From assembly GCA_039808985.1 (NCBI GenBank), contig JBDHUC010000023.1, positions 1-34,931 on the forward strand: a stretch of DNA of 34,931 nucleotides. Direction: 5' to 3'. The notes under the pieces were generated by a model. That model worked only from the letters and a program-made list of their open reading frames with translations. It had not been told where the DNA came from and did not search any database. The stretch comes from SXRF01 sp039808985 (GTDB taxonomy: Bacteria > Pseudomonadota > Alphaproteobacteria > Rickettsiales > SXRF01). The position numbers were made by a program, and so were the translations under genes. Shown piece by piece: positions 17,738 through 26,963 of the stretch. Every line of letters begins with the position of its first letter. Position 1 is the first letter of the stretch.

Positions 17738-17786
17738 TGTAAATCGTAGTTCGTAAATCGTAAAAACGAAATACGAACTACGTTAT
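17738..17786. repeat. Seven-unit heptamer palindrome between rpoC and rlmB
   Basis: Seven consecutive heptamers in exact register fill this 49-bp stretch: TGTAAAT, CGTAGTT, CGTAAAT, CGTAAAA, ACGAAAT, ACGAACT, ACGTTAT. The second half is the inverse of the first. Arms 17746-17761 and 17766-17781 pair at 14 of 16 positions around an AAAA loop, with the outer nine pairs perfect (GTAGTTCGT with ACGAACTAC). As RNA it would form a long hairpin in the operon's 3' spacer. It has no T-run, so it is not a classical intrinsic terminator. Confidence 0.8.
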
Positions 17787-17800
17787 ACAATCGCCTTTGA

Positions 17801-20800
17801 TTAGCTGGCCAGCAAGTCAGTATCGCCTTCGCCGGTTACTGCATTTGCTGCCATAGCCTGCGAAATAGCTTCTTTTTCACGTTCGGTTGCAATTTTGCGC
17901 AGGCGCATAACCGCAGCACCTGTTCCAGCAGGTATCAAGCGGCCAACGATTACGTTTTCCTTGAGGCCGGAAAGCTGGTCGATCTTGCCAGCAACAGCGG
18001 CTTCGGTAAGCACGCGGGTGGTTTCCTGGAAGGAAGCGGCAGAGATGAAGCTGTGTGTCTGCAGGCTCGCCTTAGTAATACCCTGAAGCACAGGAGAAGC
18101 AGTTGCTGCTTTGTAGCCTTCTGCGATCGTCCTGCTGTTTACAGTGTCAAACTCTTCACGATCAACCTGTTCACCAGTTAAGAATGTAGTTTCGTTAGCG
18201 TTATCAATTTCAACTTTCTGAAGCATCTGGCGCACAATAACTTCGATATGCTTATCGTTGATAAGCACGCCCTGCAGGCGGTAAACCTGCTGCACTTCTT
18301 TCACCATGTAACGGGCAAGCGCTTCTACGCCCATAACTTTCAGTATGTCATGCGGAACAGGGTTACCATCCATGAGCAGGTCACCTTTCTGCACATAATC
18401 ACCTTCCTGAACAGTTATATGCTTTCCTTTTGGAATCATATATTCCACTGGCTCAACCGCCTCATCCTTGGAACGAACAATCACGCGGCGTTTATTCTTA
18501 TAATCCTTGCCGAATTCAACAACACCTTCGGTTTCAGAAATAATCGCATGATCTTTAGGTTTACGCGCTTCGAAAAGCTCGGCAACGCGTGGAAGGCCAC
18601 CGGTAATATCATGGGTTTTGGTAGATTCACGCGGGATACGCGCAAGCACGTCACCGGCATGGACTTCCTGGCCATCAGCAACAGAAAGTATAGCCGCAAC
18701 CGGCAGGAAATAACGGGCTTCAAGGCCATTTGCCAGAGTTATTATATCGCCTTTCTTATCACGCAGCGCAACACGAGGCTTCAGATCAGCACCTCGGGTC
18801 TGCTGGCGCCAGTCAGTTACGATCTTGTTGGAAATACCGGTTGCTTCGTCCAGTACTTCGCGCAATGAAACACCTTCAACCAGGTCGCGGTAATGGGCAA
18901 ACCCTGCGCGTTCTGTGATGATAGGTAAAGTATACGGATCCCACTCGGCAAGCTTCTGGCCTTTTTTCACCTTTTCATTTTCCGCAGCAAGCAGACGGGC
19001 ACCGTAAGGAACCTTGTAGCGTGCGCGTTCACGGTTATTTTCATCGCGCAGGATGATTTCACAGGTACGGCTCATTACTACCGACCGGCCTTTGGAATCA
19101 GTCACAATATTTTTATTGGACAGGGTAAAGGTTGAGTCATGGGATGATTCAACGCTCGACACCTCAGCGCCACGCTGCGCCGCACCACCGATATGGAAAG
19201 TACGCATTGTAAGCTGGGTTCCTGGTTCACCGATCGACTGTGCGGCAATAACCCCAACCGCCTCGCCGATATTAACCTCGGTTCCCCGCGCCAGGTCGCG
19301 CCCGTAGCAATGAGCGCAAACGCCAACTTCAGTTTCGCAGGTAAGCACAGAGCGCACCATAAGTTCTTCGATACCAGCTTCATCAATCTTATCTACAGTC
19401 TGCTCATCTATCATATCGCCTGCCGACATAATCTTAGCACCGGATACGGGGTGATGGACCTCACGGGCACTGGTACGGCCAAGTATTTGATCCGCAAGCG
19501 GAACGATAATATCGCCACCTTCAATAACCGCTTTGGCGACAACACCGCGGGATGTACCGCAATCACGCTCGGTTATGATGCAGTCCTGCGCCACGTCAAC
19601 AAGGCGGCGGGTCAGGTAACCTGAGTTAGCAGTCTTAAGCGCGGTATCCGCAAGACCTTTACGCGCACCGTGCGAAGAATTGAAATATTCAAGTACCGAC
19701 AGGCCTTCTTTAAAGTTGGAAATGATCGGAGTTTCGATAATTTCACCTGATGGTTTTGCCATAAGTCCGCGCATACCGGCAAGCTGTTTTATCTGGGCAG
19801 CAGAACCGCGCGCACCGGAGTTAGCCATCATGTAAATCGAATTGATTTCACGGGCTTTGAATTTGCCTTCCTTATTGCGTCCTACTGATGAAATCTGTTT
19901 CATCATATCATCGGCAACAAGCTCGGAGCACTTAGACCAGGCATCTATCACCTTGTTATATTTTTCGCCAAGGGTAATCAAGCCGTCAGCATATTGCTGT
20001 TCAAACTGTTTTACTTCGCCAAATGTGCCGTTTAAGTGTTTTTGTTTCGTGGTCGGAACGATCATGTCATCCTTACCGAAAGAAATACCGGCTTTTGCAG
20101 CATGCCTGAAACCTATGCCCATAAGGCGGTCAGCGAATATAACCGTCTCTTTCTGGCCGCAATGACGATAAACTTCGTAAATAAGGTTAGAAGCTTCTTT
20201 TTTAGTAAGGAGCTTGTTCACCACAGCGAACGGCAATTTTACATGCTTTGGTAAAATTTCTGAAATCAGCATACGTCCTGGGGTTGAGGATACTATCTGA
20301 GTTACGGAATTTCCGTTTTCGTCGATAGTTTTATAGCGGCATTTAATTTTGCTATGTAAAGTTACAGTGCCATTATCCAGCGCATGTTGCATTTCCGCGA
20401 TGTCGGTAAAGATCATTCCTTCACCTGCTTCACCATCAGACTCCAGAGTGATGTAATAAAGGCCAAGAACTATATCCTGCGATGGAACGATTATCGGACG
20501 TCCATTGGCAGGGGAAAGAATGTTATTGGTTGACATCATAAGAACGCGTGATTCGATTTGCGCCTCGATAGAAAGCGGAACATGCACGGCCATCTGGTCG
20601 CCGTCAAAGTCAGCATTGAATGCAGTACATACCAGCGGGTGCAGGTTGATAGCCTTGCCTTCAACAAGCACTGGCTCAAATGCCTGGATGCCAAGGCGGT
20701 GAAGAGTTGGAGCGCGGTTGAGCAATACCGGATGCTCACGGATAACTTCTTCCAAAATATCCCACACTTCAGGACGCTCGGTTTCCACCATGCGTTTTGC

Positions 20801-21994
20801 GGCTTTAATGGTGGTCGCAATACCGTATATCTCAAGCTTAGCGTATATAAACGGCTTGAACAGTTCCAGCGCCATTTTCTTTGGCAGGCCGCACTGATGC
20901 AGCTTAAGTTCAGGACCGACCACGATTACAGAGCGGCCTGAATAATCCACGCGTTTACCAAGCAGGTTCTGGCGGAAGCGCCCCTGCTTACCTTTTAGCA
21001 TGTCAGAAAGCGACTTAAGCGGACGCTTGTTAGCGCCAGTAATAACACGGCCACGGCGACCGTTATCAAACAGCGCATCAACCGATTCCTGCAACATACG
21101 CTTTTCGTTGCGCACGATAATATCAGGAGCGCGCAGCTCAAGCAGGCGTTTCAAACGGTTATTGCGGTTGATAACACGGCGGTACAGGTCATTCAGGTCA
21201 GATGTCGCAAAACGACCGCCATCAAGCGGAACAAGTGGACGCAGCTCTGGCGGTATAACTGGAACCACATCAAGTATCATCCATTCCGGCTTATTGTCAG
21301 AGCCAAGGAATGCTTCGATCATTTTCAGGCGTTTCACCAGTTTTTTGCGACGCGCTTCGGATGTGGTGGAAGCAAGGTCAGCACGAAGTTCTGGTTTCTG
21401 CTTGGCAAGGTTCAGCCCCATAAGCATGGTTTTGATAGCTTCCGCACCAATCTGGGCAGTAAAAGCGCTATCGCCATATTTTTCCTGCGCATCGTAGAAC
21501 TGCTCTTCAGAAAGAAGTTCGCCCATTGAGAATGGAGTAAGACCCGGCTCAACAACAACATATGATTCGAAATATAAAATCTTTTCGAGGTCTTTAAGCG
21601 TCATGTCGAGCAGGATTCCGATACGCGAAGGAAGAGATTTAAGGAACCAGATATGCGCAACAGGAGAAGCAAGGTCGATATGACCCATGCGTTCACGGCG
21701 AACTTTTGAAGTGGTCACTTCAACACCGCATTTTTCGCACACGATACCGCGATACTTCATGCGTTTATATTTTCCGCATAAGCATTCATAATCCTTGATA
21801 GGGCCAAAAATGCGCGCACAGAACAGGCCGTCACGCTCAGGTTTAAAGGTACGGTAATTGATAGTTTCCGGTTTCTTCACTTCACCAAAAGACCAGCTAC
21901 GGATTTTCTCCGGCGATGCTATAGAGATTTTTATCTCATCGAACTGCTTGGTTGCGGTGAGTTGCTGCCCGAAAAAACTCATTACTTCATTCAT
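17801..21994 (-). CDS. rpoC: DNA-directed RNA polymerase subunit beta'
   Basis: This 1397-residue protein is the largest catalytic subunit of RNA polymerase. The N-terminal zinc ribbon uses C71, C73, C86 and C89. The clamp and rudder regions follow. The catalytic Mg-binding loop NADFDGDQ has D462, D464 and D466. The bridge helix and trigger loop region lies around MRTFHIGGAAQ, and the second zinc site lies in CETEVGVCAHCYGRDLARG. The length is normal for alphaproteobacteria. The start is supported by AAGGGG 7 nt before the ATG. It follows rpoB after a 90-nt spacer carrying the TAGGTTC-type heptamer palindrome. Confidence 0.99.
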   Translation of the reverse strand: MNEVMSFFGQQLTATKQFDEIKISIASPEKIRSWSFGEVKKPETINYRTFKPERDGLFCARIFGPIKDYECLCGKYKRMKYRGIVCEKCGVEVTTSKVRRERMGHIDLASPVAHIWFLKSLPSRIGILLDMTLKDLEKILYFESYVVVEPGLTPFSMGELLSEEQFYDAQEKYGDSAFTAQIGAEAIKTMLMGLNLAKQKPELRADLASTTSEARRKKLVKRLKMIEAFLGSDNKPEWMILDVVPVIPPELRPLVPLDGGRFATSDLNDLYRRVINRNNRLKRLLELRAPDIIVRNEKRMLQESVDALFDNGRRGRVITGANKRPLKSLSDMLKGKQGRFRQNLLGKRVDYSGRSVIVVGPELKLHQCGLPKKMALELFKPFIYAKLEIYGIATTIKAAKRMVETERPEVWDILEEVIREHPVLLNRAPTLHRLGIQAFEPVLVEGKAINLHPLVCTAFNADFDGDQMAVHVPLSIEAQIESRVLMMSTNNILSPANGRPIIVPSQDIVLGLYYITLESDGEAGEGMIFTDIAEMQHALDNGTVTLHSKIKCRYKTIDENGNSVTQIVSSTPGRMLISEILPKHVKLPFAVVNKLLTKKEASNLIYEVYRHCGQKETVIFADRLMGIGFRHAAKAGISFGKDDMIVPTTKQKHLNGTFGEVKQFEQQYADGLITLGEKYNKVIDAWSKCSELVADDMMKQISSVGRNKEGKFKAREINSIYMMANSGARGSAAQIKQLAGMRGLMAKPSGEIIETPIISNFKEGLSVLEYFNSSHGARKGLADTALKTANSGYLTRRLVDVAQDCIITERDCGTSRGVVAKAVIEGGDIIVPLADQILGRTSAREVHHPVSGAKIMSAGDMIDEQTVDKIDEAGIEELMVRSVLTCETEVGVCAHCYGRDLARGTEVNIGEAVGVIAAQSIGEPGTQLTMRTFHIGGAAQRGAEVSSVESSHDSTFTLSNKNIVTDSKGRSVVMSRTCEIILRDENNRERARYKVPYGARLLAAENEKVKKGQKLAEWDPYTLPIITERAGFAHYRDLVEGVSLREVLDEATGISNKIVTDWRQQTRGADLKPRVALRDKKGDIITLANGLEARYFLPVAAILSVADGQEVHAGDVLARIPRESTKTHDITGGLPRVAELFEARKPKDHAIISETEGVVEFGKDYKNKRRVIVRSKDEAVEPVEYMIPKGKHITVQEGDYVQKGDLLMDGNPVPHDILKVMGVEALARYMVKEVQQVYRLQGVLINDKHIEVIVRQMLQKVEIDNANETTFLTGEQVDREEFDTVNSRTIAEGYKAATASPVLQGITKASLQTHSFISAASFQETTRVLTEAAVAGKIDQLSGLKENVIVGRLIPAGTGAAVMRLRKIATEREKEAISQAMAANAVTGEGDTDLLAS

Positions 21995-22010
21995 ATTTTT
22001 GCCCCTTATT

Positions 22011-22081
22011 TAGGTTCTAGGTTCTAGGTGCTTGGTTCTAGAAAGGTAGATACTAGCACCTAGTACCTAGCCCCCAGCACC
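22011..22081. repeat. Inverted heptamer array (4+4 units) in the rpoB-rpoC spacer
   Basis: The left block is TAGGTTC, TAGGTTC, TAGGTGC, TTGGTTC (22011-22038). The right block is TAGCACC, TAGTACC, TAGCCCC, CAGCACC (22054-22081). Each block runs in strict 7-nt register, and the right block is the reverse complement of the left. Segments 22018-22032 and 22055-22069 pair at 14 of 15 positions across a 22-nt loop. The element fills most of the 90-nt spacer and ends 3 nt before the rpoB stop codon region. It is not coding, and it is unrelated in sequence to the rpoC-rlmB element although the design is the same. Confidence 0.85.
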
Positions 22082-22084
22082 TAT

Positions 22085-25000
22085 TTATGCTTCTTTTTCT
22101 ATCAACTCAACATTCAAGCCAAGACTGCGCAGTTCTTTGACCATAACGTGGAATGATTCAGGTATTCCTGATTCAAAGCTGTTATCGCCGCGCACGATTG
22201 ATTCGTATATCTTGCTGCGTCCTGCCACGTCATCCGATTTAACGGTGAGCATTTCCTGAAGCGTGTATGCCGCGCCATAAGCCTGAAGCGCCCAGCATTC
22301 CATTTCCCCAAAACGCTGCCCGCCGAATTGCGATTTACCACCCAGCGGCTGCTGGGTAACAAGCGAGTAAGGCCCGATAGAACGCGCATGGATCTTATCA
22401 TCAACCAAATGGTGAAGTTTCAGGATATAGATATAGCCAACCGTAGTTTTGCGGTCGAACGCATCGCCAGTACGGCCATCATAAAGCTGCACCTGGCCTG
22501 AGGAATCAAGACCTGCCTTTTGCAACCAATGAACAATGTCTTCTTCCTTGGCACCGTCAAACACCGGGGTTGCAAAAGGAACACCTTTTTTGAGGTTACC
22601 AGCAAGCTCGACAACTTCCTTATCCGACATTTTGCCTATTGCTTTTTGCAGTTCCTTATCCTCGTACATTTCAGAAAGGAAATCCTTAAGTTTTTTGACA
22701 GAAGCTGACTTGTTATTCTGCTCCTGGACTTCTTCCAGAATATCACGGATCTGCCTGCCTATACCAGCGGAAGCCCAACCAAGGTGGGTTTCAAGTATCT
22801 GCCCCACGTTCATGCGTGATGGCACGCCCAGAGGGTTAAGCACTATATCAACCTGGGTGCCGTCAGCAAGATATGGCATATCCTCGATTGGAACGATCTT
22901 GGAAACTACACCTTTATTACCGTGACGGCCTGCCATTTTATCACCAGGCTGAAGTTTGCGTTTTACCGCTACAAACACTTTTACCATTTTAAGTACACCA
23001 GGCATCAGATCATCGCCTGCCTGCACCTTACCAACTTTTTCTTCAAACTTATGGTTGATACGGGCAAGAGCTGAATCAAGCTGCTTTTTAAGCTGCTCGA
23101 TTTCATGCATGATATTTTCATCCTTTACAGCGAACTGCCACAACTGGCCTTTGCTGTAATCACTGAAAGACTGGTCGGTGATTTCGCTACCGGCTTTGAA
23201 ATTCTTAGGGCCAGAAGTCGCTTTTTTGCCAGTAAGCAACTCACGCATACGGCCATAAACAAAACGCTCTATAATCCCGCGTTCATCATCGCGGTCTTTA
23301 GCAAGACGCTCAATTTCCGCTTTTTCAATTGAAAGCGCACGTTCGTCTTTTTCAATGCCACGGCGGCTGAATATCCGCACGCCAACTACAGTCCCAGCAA
23401 CACCAGGAGGCAGGCGCAGGGAAGAATCGCGCACGTCAGACGCTTTTTCACCGAATATAGCACGCAGGAGCTTTTCTTCCGAAGTCATTGGCGATTCAGA
23501 TTTTGGTGTAACTTTACCAACCAGAATATCCCCCGGCTTCACTTCTGCGCCGATATGCACCACACCAATTTCATCGAGGTTGCGCAAAGCTTCTTCACCA
23601 ATATTTGGAATATCGCGGGTTATTTCTTCCGCACCCAACTTGGTGTCGCGTGCCATCACTTCGAATTCTTCGATATGGATAGAAGTGAAAACATCTTCAG
23701 AAACGATACGCTCAGAAATCAAGATGGAATCTTCGAAGTTATACCCATTCCATGGCATGAAAGCCACCAGCACGTTACGTCCCAGGGCGAGTTCGCCAAG
23801 GTCGGTCGAAGGGCCATCAGCGATAATGTCGCCAGCTTTTACCACATCGCCAACAGTAATTAACGGACGCTGGTTTAAGCAGGTATTCTGGTTCGAGCGT
23901 GTAAATTTAATCAAATTATAAATATCAACACCAGGAGAACCGTCTTCGGAAATTTCGGAGCTGCGGATCACGATACGGGTTGCATCAACCTGATCCACCA
24001 CACCGCTACGGCGGGCAACAGTTGTAACACCGGAATCCTTGGCAACTATTTCTTCCATACCAGTACCAACCAGCGGGGCTTCAGAACGCAGCAGCGGCAC
24101 AGCCTGGCGTTGCATGTTGGAACCCATCAGCGCACGGTTCGCATCGTCATTTTCGAGGAACGGAATGAGAGCAGCAGCAACCGACACAAGCTGTTTAGGG
24201 GCAACGTCGATATAATCAATCTGGTCAGCCGATGACAGAACGAAATCACCATTTCGACGGCAGGAAATAAGGTCGCCGGTGAATTTATTTTTCTCGTCTA
24301 TCGCAGAATTTGCCTGCGCGATGGTGTATTTACCTTCTTCAATCGCCGAAAGATAAACCACATCATCAGTTACGCGCCCACCTGAAACTTTGCGGTACGG
24401 GCTTTCGATGAAGCCGTATTTATTCACGCGCGCATAAGTTGCCATTGAGTTTATAAGCCCGATATTCGGACCTTCCGGGGTTTCAATCGGGCAGATGCGG
24501 CCATAATGGGTCGGATGCACGTCACGCACTTCAAAGCCAGCGCGTTCACGGGTAAGGCCACCGGGCCCAAGGGCAGAAAGGCGGCGCTTATGGGTGATTT
24601 CAGAAAGCGGATTAGTCTGGTCCATGAACTGCGAAAGCTGGCTTGAGCCGAAAAACTCACGGATAGCTGCAGCTACCGGCTTAGCATTAACAAGGTCATG
24701 CGGCATCACAGTATCAATATCCACGCTCGACATACGCTCAATAATAGAGCGCTCCATACGCAGAAGGCCAATACGGAACTGGTTTTCCATTAATTCACCA
24801 ACTGAGCGCACGCGGCGGTTGCCCAGATGGTCAATATCATCAATTTCACCAACACCATCTTTCAGGCCAACCAGTAATTTAACCGAACCTATAATATCAT
24901 CTTTTGTGAGTGTTCCAACGTCTTCAGCTATATTGAGATTAAGGCGCGCATTCATCTTCACGCGGCCCACAGCCGATAAATCATAGCGATCCTGCTCAAA

Positions 25001-26209
25001 GAACAGTGAATTAAACAAGGCTTCAGCAGCTTCTACAGTGGTTGGTTCGCCTGGGCGCATCACACGGTAAATATCTATAAGCGCATCTTCGCGGGTCAGG
25101 TTTTTATCGGCAATTAAAGTATTACGTATATAAGCGCCGACATTTATATGGTCAATGTCAAGAACCGCAACATCCTTAGCACCAGCCTCTTCAAGCACGG
25201 CAAGCGCAGCAGCGGTTACTTCCTCGCCGCCCTCAACATAGATTTCGCCAGTTTCAGGATTTACTATATCAGTTGCGATATATTTACCAACGAACTGCTC
25301 ATCGGTAACCAGATATTCCTTAAGCCCCTCTTCTGCAAATTTCTTTGCAGTGCGGATATTCATTTTTTTACCGGCTTCGGCAATAGTTTTACCAGTTTTT
25401 GCATCCACCAGATCATAGGCCAGCTTAATGCCACGATACTGCTCAGGATTAAATTTCGCTGCCCAGCCTTTTTTCAATTTCTTGTAAATGGTACGGGTAT
25501 AGAAAGTATCGAGTATAGAGCTGTTATCCATGCCCAGAGCGCGCAGGAAGGTGGTAACTGGAACTTTACGGCGACGGTCGATGCGCGCATTCACAAGGTC
25601 TTTGGCATCGAATTCAAAATCAAGCCATGAACCACGGTAAGGAATAATACGGCAGCTATAGAGGAACTTTCCTGAACTATGTGTCTTGCCTTTGTCATGG
25701 TCAAAAAACACGCCAGGCGAACGGTGCATCTGCGACACGATAACACGCTCGGTGCCGTTGATGATAAAGGTTCCGTTATCGGTCATAAGCGGTATGTCGC
25801 CCATGTAGACATCCTGCTCCTTTATATCTTTGATTTCGCGCACGCCGGTATCTTCATCTACGATCCACACGATAAGGCGCAAGGTAACACGCAGCGGCGC
25901 AGAGGAATTTATCCCGCGTGAACGACATTCATCAACGTCATATTTCGGAGCATCAAAATTGAAGCGTACAAATTCAAGGGTAGAAGTTTCAGTATAATCC
26001 TTTATAGGGAAAACCGATTTGAATACAGCATGCAAGCCTGTATTAGTGCGTTTTTCCGCAGGAATATTTATCTGCAGGAACTGATCATAGGAATTTTTCT
26101 GCACCTCGATCAAATTTGGCATTGATGTTATGGTCTCAATTCGGCCAAAACTTTTGCGAATACGCTTGCGTGCGGTGAACGAAAGTTGCGAATTTTGAGC
26201 TTGCACCAT
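22085..26209 (-). CDS. rpoB: DNA-directed RNA polymerase subunit beta
   Basis: This 1374-residue protein is the second catalytic subunit. The start chosen gives MVQAQNSQLSFTARKRIRKSFGR, preceded by AGGGG about 6-7 nt upstream. The frame stays open 20 codons further to 26269, but those codons lack family similarity. The rifampicin-binding cluster reads SSQLSQFMDQ-TNPLSEITHKRR-LSALG. The residues equivalent to E. coli D516, H526 and S531 are wild type, with T at the position of N518 and L at I530. Cluster II ETPEGPNIGLI is intact. Conserved GRHGNKGVVSKI and the C-terminal rpoC-contact region are present. It is followed by rpoC and preceded by a 257-nt spacer with hairpins. Confidence 0.99.
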   Translation of the reverse strand: MVQAQNSQLSFTARKRIRKSFGRIETITSMPNLIEVQKNSYDQFLQINIPAEKRTNTGLHAVFKSVFPIKDYTETSTLEFVRFNFDAPKYDVDECRSRGINSSAPLRVTLRLIVWIVDEDTGVREIKDIKEQDVYMGDIPLMTDNGTFIINGTERVIVSQMHRSPGVFFDHDKGKTHSSGKFLYSCRIIPYRGSWLDFEFDAKDLVNARIDRRRKVPVTTFLRALGMDNSSILDTFYTRTIYKKLKKGWAAKFNPEQYRGIKLAYDLVDAKTGKTIAEAGKKMNIRTAKKFAEEGLKEYLVTDEQFVGKYIATDIVNPETGEIYVEGGEEVTAAALAVLEEAGAKDVAVLDIDHINVGAYIRNTLIADKNLTREDALIDIYRVMRPGEPTTVEAAEALFNSLFFEQDRYDLSAVGRVKMNARLNLNIAEDVGTLTKDDIIGSVKLLVGLKDGVGEIDDIDHLGNRRVRSVGELMENQFRIGLLRMERSIIERMSSVDIDTVMPHDLVNAKPVAAAIREFFGSSQLSQFMDQTNPLSEITHKRRLSALGPGGLTRERAGFEVRDVHPTHYGRICPIETPEGPNIGLINSMATYARVNKYGFIESPYRKVSGGRVTDDVVYLSAIEEGKYTIAQANSAIDEKNKFTGDLISCRRNGDFVLSSADQIDYIDVAPKQLVSVAAALIPFLENDDANRALMGSNMQRQAVPLLRSEAPLVGTGMEEIVAKDSGVTTVARRSGVVDQVDATRIVIRSSEISEDGSPGVDIYNLIKFTRSNQNTCLNQRPLITVGDVVKAGDIIADGPSTDLGELALGRNVLVAFMPWNGYNFEDSILISERIVSEDVFTSIHIEEFEVMARDTKLGAEEITRDIPNIGEEALRNLDEIGVVHIGAEVKPGDILVGKVTPKSESPMTSEEKLLRAIFGEKASDVRDSSLRLPPGVAGTVVGVRIFSRRGIEKDERALSIEKAEIERLAKDRDDERGIIERFVYGRMRELLTGKKATSGPKNFKAGSEITDQSFSDYSKGQLWQFAVKDENIMHEIEQLKKQLDSALARINHKFEEKVGKVQAGDDLMPGVLKMVKVFVAVKRKLQPGDKMAGRHGNKGVVSKIVPIEDMPYLADGTQVDIVLNPLGVPSRMNVGQILETHLGWASAGIGRQIRDILEEVQEQNNKSASVKKLKDFLSEMYEDKELQKAIGKMSDKEVVELAGNLKKGVPFATPVFDGAKEEDIVHWLQKAGLDSSGQVQLYDGRTGDAFDRKTTVGYIYILKLHHLVDDKIHARSIGPYSLVTQQPLGGKSQFGGQRFGEMECWALQAYGAAYTLQEMLTVKSDDVAGRSKIYESIVRGDNSFESGIPESFHVMVKELRSLGLNVELIEKEA

Positions 26210-26280
26210 GAGGAACCCCTTAACCTTAAGCATTTTAAAAAACAAAGCCCACCCTACAGGCCTTGCCAAGCATAACTAAT

Positions 26281-26400
26281 AAGTCCATTGCGGACTTGAA
26301 AACTAAAATCTAAACCCAAACGGATTTAGAATCTAATGTTTAAACAAAACCCACCTGTGGATTTTAAAATTTATATCCTAAAAACCCCACTTATGGATAT
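26281..26400. repeat. Four consecutive imperfect inverted repeats in the rplL-rpoB spacer
   Basis: Four small palindromes follow one another. They are AAGTCC/GGACTT (26281-26286, 26292-26297), TCTAAA/TTTAGA (26309-26314, 26325-26330), AAAACCCAC/GTGGATTTT (26346-26354, 26357-26365, 8 of 9 pairs) and ATATCC/GGATAT (26373-26378, 26395-26400). Three of the four centres share the pattern CCCA-n-GGA; the first is CC-attgc-GGA. The GGA trinucleotides recur at 30, 37 and 36 nt, so this looks like a decayed tandem array of a roughly 36-nt hairpin unit. It occupies the leader of rpoB. Confidence 0.6.
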
Positions 26401-26418
26401 TGTACTTAATAGCAAAAG

Positions 26419-26443
26419 GGAGCGGCGCGAAACGCGCCACTCC
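26419..26443 (-). terminator. GC-rich attenuator-like hairpin after rplL
   Basis: On the transcribed strand GGAGTGGCGCG pairs with CGCGCCGCTCC around a TTT loop (11 positions, with one G-T-type pair). CTTTTGC follows, so the T-run is weak. It lies 23 nt after the rplL stop and before rpoB. Partial termination here would lower rpoBC relative to ribosomal protein expression, like the attenuator known between rplL and rpoB in E. coli. Confidence 0.7.
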
Positions 26444-26466
26444 GAATAAACAGCAATCAGTTGAAA

Positions 26467-26853
26467 TTACTTAACTTCAACGGTTGCACCAGCTTCAGCC
26501 AATGATTTTTTGATCTTCTCAGCTTCGTCTTTAGAAACACCTTCTTTAACCGGCTTTGGCGCAGCTTCAACGAGGTCTTTAGCTTCTTTCAAGCCAAGGC
26601 CTGTGATTTCACGCACAACTTTAATAACGCCGATTTTCTTATCAGCAGGTGCAGAAGCAAGAATAACATTGAACTCGGTCTGCGCTTCAGCAGAAGGAGC
26701 GCCACCGGCAGCAGCAGCGCCAACAGCAGCTACAGCAACTGGCGCAGCAGCAGAAACACCCCATTTTTCTTCAAGCATTTTGGACAGTTCAGCAGCTTCG
26801 ATTACGGTCAAAGCCGATAATGTATCCACGATTTGTGCAAGATTTGCAGACAT
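26467..26853 (-). CDS. rplL: 50S ribosomal protein L7/L12
   Basis: This 128-residue ribosomal stalk protein recruits translation GTPases. The start giving MSANLAQIVDTLSALTVIEAAELSKML is chosen because GGGAG lies 8 nt upstream. A longer open frame to 26907 only adds hydrophobic junk. The order is an N-terminal dimerisation domain, an Ala/Gly-rich hinge (about 36-58) and a C-terminal domain with KKIGVIKVVREITGLGLKEAKDLVE. The length is normal. It lies 110 nt downstream of rplJ; that spacer is AT-rich and shows no strong structure. Confidence 0.98.
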   Translation of the reverse strand: MSANLAQIVDTLSALTVIEAAELSKMLEEKWGVSAAAPVAVAAVGAAAAGGAPSAEAQTEFNVILASAPADKKIGVIKVVREITGLGLKEAKDLVEAAPKPVKEGVSKDEAEKIKKSLAEAGATVEVK

Positions 26854-26963
26854 AAATAATACTCCCAACAGAAACAAAAAAATTAATAAAATAACTAATA
26901 CAACCAACGACTATGACAAAACCCGCATCTGATTTTGAAATTCTATAAAAACCCTACCCCCAA

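Noticed and set aside
17738..17786. Heptamer element as an intrinsic terminator for rpoC
   Set aside because: The hairpin is strong but AT-rich with no T-run after it on the transcribed strand.
18248..18868. 206-codon plus-strand open frame inside rpoC
   Set aside because: It lies wholly antisense to a highly conserved coding region and its composition is that of a shadow frame.
22011..22081. Heptamer array as a miniature CRISPR
   Set aside because: Units are 7 nt without spacers, and half of them are inverted.
24600..24660. Rifampicin-resistance substitution in RpoB
   Set aside because: The residues equivalent to D516, H526 and S531 are wild type; T at N518 and L at I530 look like ordinary lineage variation.
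26210..26269. 20-codon N-terminal extension of RpoB
   Set aside because: The extension has no family similarity, and AGGGG precedes the internal ATG at 26209 at proper spacing.
26854..26907. Hydrophobic 18-residue extension of RplL
   Set aside because: L7/L12 has no TM segment; the internal ATG has GGGAG 8 nt upstream and starts the conserved MSANLAQIVDTL.
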